Shown here: positions 6,836 to 12,562 of the stretch, in pieces | How positions within the stretch are numbered: position 1 is the first letter of the stretch | Layout of the letters: every line of letters starts with the position of its first letter | Origin: Sediminibacterium sp. | GTDB lineage: Bacteria > Bacteroidota > Bacteroidia > Chitinophagales > Chitinophagaceae | DNA length: 12,562 nucleotides | Direction of reading: 5' to 3' | Assembly (NCBI GenBank): GCA_030158535.1 | Contig: JAOASV010000126.1 | Span: 1-12,562, forward strand | Notes under the pieces: generated by a model | The model's input: the letters and a program-made list of their open reading frames with translations, nothing else | Told to the model about the DNA's origin: nothing | Databases searched by the model: none | Position numbers and translations under genes: made by a program

Positions 6836-7868
6836 TAAAATTGCAGGGATTGGAAAATATTTGCCTTCTAATGTAGTGACCAATCAAGACCTCACTGCCT
6901 ATATGGAAACCAGTGACGAATGGATTGTGGAAAGAACCGGTATCAAAGAAAGAAGGTACGCGCACCGCACCGAAGAAACCACTACCACCATGGCGGTGGA
7001 AGCTGCAAAAATTGCCATCGAAAGAGCCGGCACTACCGCTGAAGAAATTGACTTTATTGTGTTTGCCACACTCTCTCCGGATTATTATTTTCCAGGCTGT
7101 GGCGTACTGGTACAAAGAGCCATGGGCATGAAAGAAATTGGCGCACTGGATATTAGAAATCAGTGTAGTGGATTTGTATATGCACTAAGTGTAGCGGATC
7201 AATTTATAAAAACAGGCATGTATAAAAACATTCTTGTAATAGGAAGTGAAAAACATTCGTTTGGACTTGATTTTAATACTAGAGGACGCAACGTTTCAGT
7301 GATTTTTGGTGACGGCGCTGGCGCCGTTGTATTGCAACCCGCAACAAATGCGGGTCAGGGCATATTAAGCACACACTTACATAGTGATGGCGCGGCCGCA
7401 GAAATATTAGCCATGTACAACCCAGGCACTCACGCCAATCATTGGGGCGAATACGCAAATTTTGATGAGGCGGAAATAGGTCAAATGTTTATGAGCCATA
7501 ACATGATTGATAGTGCTCAAAATTTTCCATTCATGGACGGTCCATCGGTGTTTAAAAAAGCGATTGTAAAATTTCCAGAAGTGATACTAGAAGCCTTACA
7601 CAATAATGGCTACCAGCCATCTGATGTAAATATGCTCATACCGCACCAAGCCAATTTGCGTATTGCGCAATTTGTGCAACAAAAATTAGGCCTTAGAGAT
7701 GATCAGGTGTATAATAATATTATGCAGTACGGAAACACAACAGCAGCATCTGTTCCAATAGCACTTTGTGAAGCGTATGAGAAAAATTTAATTAAAGAAG
7801 GTGACCTTGTTTGTTTAGCCGCATTTGGAAGTGGATTTACATGGGCTAGTGCGCTTATTAAATGGTAA
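6825..7868 (+). CDS. Ketoacyl-ACP synthase III family protein (FabH-like) with an insertion
   Basis: Thiolase-fold condensing enzyme that joins an acyl-CoA or acyl-ACP to malonyl-ACP. The catalytic triad is complete: C114 in IRNQCSGFVYA, H274 in LIPHQANLRI, N304 in QYGNTTAASVP. The N-terminal SDEWIVERTGIKERR (30-44) and C-terminal GDLVCLAAFGSGFTWASAL are standard. At 347 residues it is about 30 longer than E. coli FabH (317); the extra lies between Cys and His, around 195-235 (MYNPGTHANHWGEY...), near where KAS III substrate pockets are built. It may be the housekeeping FabH or a specialised paralogue for another lipid or a secondary metabolite; its place between a hydrolase and a lipid kinase rather than in a fab cluster leans to the latter, so no symbol is given. 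Start ATG 6825 overlaps the hydrolase stop; its own stop overlaps the next start. Confidence 0.92.
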   Translation: MLSSKIAGIGKYLPSNVVTNQDLTAYMETSDEWIVERTGIKERRYAHRTEETTTTMAVEAAKIAIERAGTTAEEIDFIVFATLSPDYYFPGCGVLVQRAMGMKEIGALDIRNQCSGFVYALSVADQFIKTGMYKNILVIGSEKHSFGLDFNTRGRNVSVIFGDGAGAVVLQPATNAGQGILSTHLHSDGAAAEILAMYNPGTHANHWGEYANFDEAEIGQMFMSHNMIDSAQNFPFMDGPSVFKKAIVKFPEVILEALHNNGYQPSDVNMLIPHQANLRIAQFVQQKLGLRDDQVYNNIMQYGNTTAASVPIALCEAYEKNLIKEGDLVCLAAFGSGFTWASALIKW

Positions 7869-8788
7869 ATATCATGGACCGCAAGTTGCTATTTTTAGTG
7901 AACCCTATTTCAGGGACGCGTACAAAAGAAAAACTCATTGCTTTTATTACAGAAAAGGTAACAAGTGCTGGGCTTTTATTTACGATCGACTATACAAATG
8001 CAACGGGTAATTACACTTTACTAAAAGAAAAGGTCATTGCAGATAGATTTACGGATATTGTAATTGTAGGAGGTGATGGCTCTGTTAACCAAGTGGTGCA
8101 AGCCTTTGCGGAAATGCATTTGCGATTTGGCATACTACCAGTAGGCTCCGGCAATGGACTCGCTAGAGCCGCGGGTATTCCTACAAAAATTAAAAGAGCT
8201 TTACAAGTAATTATTGAGGGTAACACCATGCCCGTAGACGCTTTTACCATCAATGACGCATTCTCTTGTATGCTGAGTGGACTTGGCTTTGACGCACAAG
8301 TTGCGCATAATTTTGCACGAAAAGCTAAGCGCGGCTTGTTCAATTACACCAAAGAGAGTTTGCTTCATTTTTTTAAGGCACAACCTTACGGTTTTGAAAT
8401 AAAACTACCCGAGTTTAGTTTTTTTACAGATGCTTTTTTAATAAGTATTGCAAATAGCAACCAATTTGGTAATAATGTTACCATTGCACCACAGGCTAAA
8501 CTCAATGACGGATTACTAGACGTAATTGTGGTGCAAAAAATGCACAAAGTAAAACTACCCTACGCTATTTTAAAACAGTTAAGTGGTAACAATAAAATGC
8601 AGCAGTTGGTAGAGGATATGGAGCACAAAAACATTGTATACTTTCAAACACCCAGTGTAGAAATTAGCAATTTAAAATTAGCTCCCTTACATATTGATGG
8701 AGAAGCAGTTGCTAGCGCGCAGCATTTATCGGTAAAAGTATTACCTAATTATTTTACTTTGTTTGTGCCCGCATCACGTAATAAGTAG
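7862..8788 (+). CDS. Diacylglycerol kinase family lipid kinase (YegS/DgkB type)
   Basis: Transfers phosphate from ATP to a lipid hydroxyl such as diacylglycerol; soluble or membrane-associated. 308 residues, normal for the family. The catalytic domain has NPISGTRTK (14-22), VIVGGDGSVNQVV (GGDGS replaces the usual GGDGT, a conservative change) and ILPVGSGNGLARA. The C-terminal beta domain has LSGLGFDAQVA, LDVIVV and PLHIDGE. The chosen ATG lies inside the KAS III stop (ATGGTAA). An in-frame ATG four codons later (7874, MDRKLLFLVNPISG) is an equally good or better start, five bases after that stop. Third gene of the hydrolase-KAS III operon, suggesting that all three act on one lipid. The 3' end overlaps ctaA on the other strand by 35 bases. 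Confidence 0.93.
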   Translation: MVNIMDRKLLFLVNPISGTRTKEKLIAFITEKVTSAGLLFTIDYTNATGNYTLLKEKVIADRFTDIVIVGGDGSVNQVVQAFAEMHLRFGILPVGSGNGLARAAGIPTKIKRALQVIIEGNTMPVDAFTINDAFSCMLSGLGFDAQVAHNFARKAKRGLFNYTKESLLHFFKAQPYGFEIKLPEFSFFTDAFLISIANSNQFGNNVTIAPQAKLNDGLLDVIVVQKMHKVKLPYAILKQLSGNNKMQQLVEDMEHKNIVYFQTPSVEISNLKLAPLHIDGEAVASAQHLSVKVLPNYFTLFVPASRNK

Positions 8789-9836
8789 CCACCAAACTTA
8801 GTAGCAAACTCATACCCACCAGCTGGTGTATTTGCGCCATCCATTCAAAAATACCCCATACACCAGGAATAATACTGCGCGCATAGAGTAAGCTCGCAAT
8901 ACCTAATAATACTTGTAATAACACAAGGAGCAATGGAAATATTTTAATGCGGTTAAAGAATGAACTTCCATTGATGCGGTATAGTTGTACCGTCCAGTAA
9001 ATCACTAGCGCCAGTAAAACATAAGCGATGCCGCGGTGCATGAAATGCACGAGTATTTTGTTTTCAATAAAGTTTAATAAGAATACAGGATCTGAAAATA
9101 AATTACTTGGCATATAATCGCCATTGATGGTTGGCCAAGTAGGCGCCACCATGGCTGCTTTGTGGCCCGCCATAAGGGCACCATACATGAGTTGTAGCAC
9201 AAGCAGGGCAAGTAATGCTACATTGAGTGTTTTGGCTTTTTGAACAGCCTCGTGCATGCCAGCAGAAATTTGAAGGGCCGTTTTGGGCACACTCAGTTGC
9301 AGTGCAAACCAAAATGTATAAGAGAGTAACCCTAATGCAAAAATAAAATGCAGGGCAAGGCGCGTGGGCTTTACATACACTGCGTCACCTTCTAGTCCGC
9401 TCGCTACCATAATCCAACCAATGGCTCCTTGCATAATGCCTAAAAAAAACAGTATCACCAGTGGCTTAATCATTTCTTTTTTAAAATGCTTAGCTACTAA
9501 AAACCAAATAAATCCACCCGCAAAAACAAGTCCAATGATGCGGGCCCATAAACGGTGAAACCATTCCCAAAAAAATATGTATTTAAAATTTTGTAAGTCA
9601 AATTCAAAATTGAGTAACTGAAACTGAGGCGTTTGTTTGTATTTCGCAAATTCAATAAGCCATGCCTCCTCAGAAAGTGGTGGTAAGGCGCCCGTTATCA
9701 CTTCCCATTCGGTAATTGAAAGTCCACTACCAGTTAAGCGCGTAACACCACCAAGCACAAATTGAATAATGGTCATAACAACACCTATTAAAAGCCAGGT
9801 TGCTACCAATTTGTTAGAACGATTTGCAGAATTCAT
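8754..9836 (-). CDS. ctaA: Heme A synthase, COX15/CtaA type
   Basis: Oxidises the C8 methyl of heme O to the formyl of heme A for cytochrome aa3-type oxidases; polytopic inner-membrane protein. 360 residues with about eight membrane segments. Family motifs: GGVTRLTGSGLSITEW (29-44), EWFHRLWARIIG (91-102) with H94, LHF with H163, FMHRGIAYV with H267, and QIHQLVG with H337; these four histidines are the expected heme ligands of the two four-helix halves. The long loop between segments 1 and 2 carries E46-L55 as in COX15 of the mitochondrial type. Start ATG 9836 is chosen because the -7 element TACCTTTG ends five bases before it; the frame is open to 9863, but a start there would lie upstream of that element. 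Divergent from rnhB and convergent, overlapping, with the lipid kinase. The heme O synthase and oxidase genes are not in the window. Confidence 0.95.
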   Translation of the reverse strand: MNSANRSNKLVATWLLIGVVMTIIQFVLGGVTRLTGSGLSITEWEVITGALPPLSEEAWLIEFAKYKQTPQFQLLNFEFDLQNFKYIFFWEWFHRLWARIIGLVFAGGFIWFLVAKHFKKEMIKPLVILFFLGIMQGAIGWIMVASGLEGDAVYVKPTRLALHFIFALGLLSYTFWFALQLSVPKTALQISAGMHEAVQKAKTLNVALLALLVLQLMYGALMAGHKAAMVAPTWPTINGDYMPSNLFSDPVFLLNFIENKILVHFMHRGIAYVLLALVIYWTVQLYRINGSSFFNRIKIFPLLLVLLQVLLGIASLLYARSIIPGVWGIFEWMAQIHQLVGMSLLLSLVATYYVMRAQTK

Positions 9837-9841
9837 ACCCA

Positions 9842-9849
9842 CAAAGGTA
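9842..9849 (-). promoter_or_regulatory. -7 promoter element of ctaA
   Basis: Minus-strand TACCTTTG, perfect TAnnTTTG, ends five bases before the ctaA ATG (TGGGT between). The predicted mRNA would have no or very little 5' leader. No TTTG at -33. It decides the choice of start for ctaA. Confidence 0.45.
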
Positions 9850-9908
9850 GCAATTAGATGCATCTTATTTTTTACCTATTTTGCATCAAATTGTGGAACC
9901 CAGACACC

Positions 9909-10505
9909 ATGCTAGAACTAAACTATCAAACAGCGCTATTAGAAGCAGGGCTTGACGAAGCAGGCAGGGGTTGTTATGCGGGTCCTGTATTTGCAGCAGC
10001 CGTTATTTTACCCGCTAACTTTTATCATCCACTTTTAAATGATAGTAAAAAACTAACAGAAAAAAACAGAGCGGTATTAAAACCTATCATCGAAAAAGAA
10101 GCCATTGCATGGGCCGTAGCAAGTGTATCACACACAGAAATTGATGAGATCAATATTTTACAAGCATCCATAAAAGCAATGCACTTAGCTGTTGCAGCGC
10201 TCAAAAAAAAGCCTAAATATTTGATTGTAGACGGTAACCGATTTAAGCCCTATAAAAATATTCCGCACACTTGCATTGTAAAAGGTGATGGAAAATATGC
10301 TTCTATTGCAGCAGCAAGTATTTTAGCAAAAACACATAGAGACGCTTTTTTAGAAAAGCTACATAAGGCATATCCGATGTATGGTTGGAATAAAAATAAA
10401 GGATACGGAACGGCTGTGCACCGCGCGGCTATTGAAGTACACGGCTTATGCGAACATCACAGAAAAAGTTTTGCTATCCTTCCCACGCCCCCGCCCCATC
10501 TCTAA
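9909..10505 (+). CDS. rnhB: Ribonuclease HII
   Basis: Cleaves the RNA strand of RNA-DNA hybrids and starts removal of single ribonucleotides misinserted in DNA. 198 residues, typical length. The four acidic metal ligands are present: D16 and E17 in GLDEAGRG (14-21), D108 in LIVDGN, and D127 in VKGDGKYA. NDSKKL (44-49), AAASILAKTHRD (134-145) and EHHRKSF (182-188) are further signatures. The ATG at 9909 aligns with family N-termini; the frame is open back to 9858, but those residues (HLIFYLFCIK) do not fit. A TATTTTG at 9877-9883, one base short of consensus, may be its -7 element. Divergent from ctaA with 72 bases between. The proline-rich tail (LPTPPPHL) is encoded in the 32-base overlap with yciO on the other strand, so the two C-termini constrain each other. 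Confidence 0.96.
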   Translation: MLELNYQTALLEAGLDEAGRGCYAGPVFAAAVILPANFYHPLLNDSKKLTEKNRAVLKPIIEKEAIAWAVASVSHTEIDEINILQASIKAMHLAVAALKKKPKYLIVDGNRFKPYKNIPHTCIVKGDGKYASIAAASILAKTHRDAFLEKLHKAYPMYGWNKNKGYGTAVHRAAIEVHGLCEHHRKSFAILPTPPPHL

Positions 10506-11082
10506 TAACGGTATAATCGTCGGTGGTGCAATCAACAATGGTGGAAGGAATCATGCCGCCTATTCCGCCATCAATTACAATGTCAACAAGCTTTTCAAAA
10601 TTTTCATGAATCACATATGGATCGGTGTAGTCTTCAACCATCTCACCAGGTAAAGACGCAGATAAAATGGGATGTTCGAGGGCAACAACAATCGCACTTG
10701 CAATTGTATTGTCTGGGATACGAAGCCCGATGGTGTTTTTTTTGTTTTGTAAAAGCTTGGGCACCTGCTTACTTGCTGGCAAAATAAAAGTGAATGGACC
10801 AGGTAAATAATTTTTTAAAAGCCTATACAGTGGCGTTGAAATCGCCTTTGCATATTTGCTTAAATCGGAAAGGTCGGCACAAACAAAACTAAGTTGCGCT
10901 TTGGCCGGATCTACCCCCTTTATTTGTGCAATTTTTTCGATGGCTTTAGGCTGAAAAATATCACAACCTAAACCGTATATGGTATCGGTAGGATATGCAA
11001 TGATACCGCCACTTTTAAGGCAGTCTACTACTGTAGCAATATGTCTAGGATTGGGGTTGTTAGGGTGTATTTCTAATAACAT
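10474..11082 (-). CDS. yciO: YciO-type YrdC/Sua5-domain protein (threonylcarbamoyl-AMP synthase family)
   Basis: YrdC-fold protein of 202 residues. Sua5/TsaC members make threonylcarbamoyl-AMP for the t6A37 modification of tRNAs; YciO is a paralogue whose physiological role is less clear. YciO features: the N-terminus EIHPNNPNPRHI (4-15) resembles E. coli YciO, and the KxR motif of TsaC/Sua5 reads KGV (55-57), so the arginine is missing as in YciO. Also present are GGIIAYPTDTIYGLGCD (25-41), LPGPFTFIL (93-101), TIGLRIPDN (117-125) and STIVD (180-184). There is no Sua5 C-terminal domain. ATG 11082 is fixed by this alignment; the frame is open to 11163 inside korB. Only one base separates the korB stop from this ATG (TAAGATG), so it is probably translated by coupling to korB. 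Databases would call it L-threonylcarbamoyladenylate synthase; I would not assume that activity. Confidence 0.88.
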   Translation of the reverse strand: MLLEIHPNNPNPRHIATVVDCLKSGGIIAYPTDTIYGLGCDIFQPKAIEKIAQIKGVDPAKAQLSFVCADLSDLSKYAKAISTPLYRLLKNYLPGPFTFILPASKQVPKLLQNKKNTIGLRIPDNTIASAIVVALEHPILSASLPGEMVEDYTDPYVIHENFEKLVDIVIDGGIGGMIPSTIVDCTTDDYTVIRDGAGAWEG

Positions 11083-11083
11083 C

Positions 11084-12124
11084 TTATAGAATCTCCCACA
11101 CTTCGCGGCCACGTAGCATTTTATCCAAATCGCCTTTGCCTTTTGTAGCAATAACTTCTTCAATTTGCATGGCCATTACGTCTTCGTAACAAGCTCTATC
11201 TGTTTCAAAGAAAACACCAAAAGGTCTTGGAAAATGTCCGTCCGGTTTAGTAGGCGAATCAAATAAACGTACCAGCACTTGTGCTTTATAAAAATCTCTT
11301 TCGTCGTGGATCCATAAATCATCGGCACTAACACCATCACCCAGCGATACAACCACAGGTTTTAGTCCATCAAATTTGATACCCTTGTCCTGATTGGCAC
11401 CAAAAATTAAAGGCTTGCCCTGTTCTAAAAATAAAGCTTCTTCTTGCTTGGTTGATTTTTCTGTAAATATTTCAAAAGCGCCATCATTAAAGATGTTGCA
11501 GTTCTGATAAATTTCTAAAAATGAAGCGCCTCTGTGCTGGTGTGAACGTGTAAGCATGGCTTGTAAATGCTTAGGGTCACGATCCATACTGCGTGCAATA
11601 AAACTTGCATCGGCGCCAAGTGCTAATGCAGCAGGGTTAAACGGATGATCGATACTTCCGTAAGGCGTACTTTTTGTAATCTTATGTTCTTCGGAAGTTG
11701 GCGAATATTGTCCTTTTGTTAAACCATAAATTTGGTTGTTAAACATCATAATGTTTACGTCAAAATTTCGACGCAACAAATGAATGGTATGGTTACCACC
11801 AATACTTAAACTATCACCATCTCCAGTAACAATCCAAACACTAAGTTCGGGCCTAGTTGCTTTTAAGCCACTAGCAATCGCAGTAGCACGTCCATGAATG
11901 GAGTGCATACCAAATGTATTCATGTAATAAGGGAAACGACTACTACATCCAATGCCGCTAATAATAACAATGTTTTCTTTGGGAACCCCAATATTGGGCA
12001 TCACTTTTTGAACCTGCGCCAAAATAGAATAATCGCCACAACCCGGACACCATCTAACTTCTTGGTCGGTGGCAAAGTCTTTGGCGGTTAAAATAGGAGC
12101 CTCTATAGTAGTATCGGTAGACAT
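11084..12124 (-). CDS. korB: 2-oxoacid:ferredoxin oxidoreductase, beta subunit
   Basis: Thiamine-diphosphate subunit of a CoA-dependent 2-oxoacid:ferredoxin oxidoreductase, most likely 2-oxoglutarate to succinyl-CoA (KorAB), using low-potential ferredoxin; cytoplasmic. 346 residues. Cysteines for the [4Fe-4S] cluster: C26 and C29 in RWCPGCGDY, C60 in GIGCSSR, and probably C209 in YQNCNIF. The ThDP/Mg motif is GDGDSLSIGGNH (101-112) ending in NNQIYGLTKGQYSPTS (129-144). The C-terminal part (RPFGVFFETDRACYED) is typical of two-subunit enzymes. The alpha subunit, normally just upstream, is absent: the upstream neighbour is an AhpD-like gene, and korA must lie beyond the right edge or elsewhere. 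ATG 12124 is the only good start. A near-consensus -7 GACCTTTG (12158-12151) and an inverted repeat lie just upstream. yciO follows after one base. Confidence 0.93.
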   Translation of the reverse strand: MSTDTTIEAPILTAKDFATDQEVRWCPGCGDYSILAQVQKVMPNIGVPKENIVIISGIGCSSRFPYYMNTFGMHSIHGRATAIASGLKATRPELSVWIVTGDGDSLSIGGNHTIHLLRRNFDVNIMMFNNQIYGLTKGQYSPTSEEHKITKSTPYGSIDHPFNPAALALGADASFIARSMDRDPKHLQAMLTRSHQHRGASFLEIYQNCNIFNDGAFEIFTEKSTKQEEALFLEQGKPLIFGANQDKGIKFDGLKPVVVSLGDGVSADDLWIHDERDFYKAQVLVRLFDSPTKPDGHFPRPFGVFFETDRACYEDVMAMQIEEVIATKGKGDLDKMLRGREVWEIL

Positions 12125-12158
12125 TTGGTATTATTTGAGTGAATTGATACCAAAGGTC
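12124..12158 (-). promoter_or_regulatory. korB promoter element with overlapping inverted repeat
   Basis: Minus-strand GACCTTTG (12158-12151) matches TAnnTTTG except for the first base. An exact inverted repeat, TTTGGTAT (12154-12147) and ATACCAAA (12131-12124) with 15 bases between, overlaps the -7 element with one arm and reaches the first base of the korB ATG with the other. If transcription starts near 12146, one arm is mostly untranscribed, so a protein-binding DNA site is more likely than an RNA hairpin. Function unproven. Confidence 0.35.
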
Positions 12159-12188
12159 CGACTAAATTTAATACAGAAGGTAAAATTT

Positions 12189-12533
12189 TTATCCATTTAC
12201 AAGGGCTTCCCAAAATTCGGCGCCTCTGCGGGTATGAGGTATTACAATCGTACCCCCAACAATATTGGCTACGGCAAAAATTTCATAGACTTCGGCAGTG
12301 GATAGGCCCAGTTCATGACATTTTTGAAGATGGTATTTGATACAATCGTCACACCTAAGCACCATACTAGCCACTAGGCCAAGCATTTCCTTTGTTTTTT
12401 TGTCCAGCGCACCATCGTCATAGGTATTGGTGTCTAGGTTCCACAAACGTTTTAAAACGAGGTTGTCTTTGCTTAAAATGACATCATTCATTTTTTGACG
12501 ATAGTCATTAAACTCCTGTATTGAATTGTCCAT
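12189..12533 (-). CDS. AhpD-like carboxymuconolactone decarboxylase family protein
   Basis: Small all-helical protein of the CMD/AhpD fold, 114 residues from the ATG at 12533. Counting from that ATG, it has E49, C61, D63, C64 and H68 in LRCDDCIKYHL. The E-x11-C-x2-C-x3-H spacing equals that of mycobacterial AhpD (E118, C130, C133, H137), except that AhpD H132 is D63 here. The CxxC pair suggests thiol-disulfide or peroxidase activity rather than decarboxylation. A TTG two codons earlier is the alternative start, but it lies inside the -7 element, so ATG is preferred. It ends 64 bases before korB on the same strand, with no terminator seen between, so co-transcription with korB and yciO is plausible. 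Link to KorB chemistry is a guess: oxygen-sensitive Fe-S/ThDP enzymes often sit with redox-protective genes. Confidence 0.87.
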   Translation of the reverse strand: MDNSIQEFNDYRQKMNDVILSKDNLVLKRLWNLDTNTYDDGALDKKTKEMLGLVASMVLRCDDCIKYHLQKCHELGLSTAEVYEIFAVANIVGGTIVIPHTRRGAEFWEALVNG

Positions 12534-12536
12534 AAG

Positions 12537-12544
12537 CAAATGTA
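12537..12544 (-). promoter_or_regulatory. -7 promoter element of the AhpD-like gene
   Basis: Minus-strand TACATTTG, a perfect TAnnTTTG, is followed by three bases (CTT) and then the ATG at 12533. The predicted transcript is leaderless. The -33 region falls at or beyond the window edge and cannot be judged. Confidence 0.45.
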
Positions 12545-12562
12545 TTAAAATTTATAACCATC

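Noticed and set aside
11083..11163. Longer yciO starting inside korB
   Set aside because: The extra 27 residues overlap korB coding sequence, and the YciO N-terminal motif begins right after the ATG at 11082.
1..12562. Mobile elements, CRISPR arrays, defence genes, tRNA or rRNA
   Set aside because: No transposase, integrase, regularly spaced repeats, Cas or toxin-antitoxin proteins, or RNA genes could be recognised; nearly all DNA is accounted for by conserved chromosomal genes.

Overview
This window looks like ordinary chromosome from a member of the Bacteroidota, possibly the Chitinophagales; the phylum is fairly secure, the order is a guess. The evidence is threefold. Genes lack Shine-Dalgarno sequences and have A-rich leaders. 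Perfect or near-perfect copies of the Bacteroidota -7 promoter element TAnnTTTG lie just upstream of many starts (TACCTTTG three times, TAAATTTG, TACATTTG). The proteins have a Bacteroidota character, for example Obg with SKSD in place of NKxD, a long CtaA/COX15-type heme A synthase, and a YciO-type YrdC protein. I see no insertion sequences, prophage, CRISPR array, rRNA or tRNA.

Layout: (1) A minus-strand block holds asd (aspartate-semialdehyde dehydrogenase, cut by the left edge) and, upstream of it, a PfkB-family kinase. Between them lies a 200-bp leader with a promoter, a 14-codon leader peptide rich in Lys/Thr/Ile, mutually exclusive hairpins and a U-tract terminator. This is a complete candidate ribosome-mediated attenuator and the most interesting element here. 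(2) A divergent plus-strand TetR regulator with a palindrome just upstream is followed by obg. (3) Obg converges on typA (BipA) and the two share a strong bidirectional terminator, preceded by a second imperfect hairpin. (4) Divergent from typA is a translationally coupled plus-strand operon: membrane-anchored alpha/beta hydrolase, ketoacyl-ACP synthase III and a diacylglycerol-kinase-family lipid kinase. (5) The lipid kinase converges on ctaA with overlapping 3' ends. (6) rnhB, divergent from ctaA, converges on yciO, again with overlapping 3' ends. (7) A minus-strand run holds an AhpD-like carboxymuconolactone decarboxylase protein, korB (2-oxoacid:ferredoxin oxidoreductase beta) and yciO, the last two almost touching.

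Functionally the window mixes amino-acid biosynthesis (asd), ribosome-associated GTPases (obg, typA), lipid metabolism (hydrolase, KAS III, lipid kinase), respiration and redox (ctaA, korB, AhpD-like protein) and nucleic-acid maintenance (rnhB, yciO). Genes are tightly packed, with no gene-free stretch over 300 bases. Several starts sit 3 to 5 bases after a consensus -7 element, which predicts leaderless or near-leaderless mRNAs.
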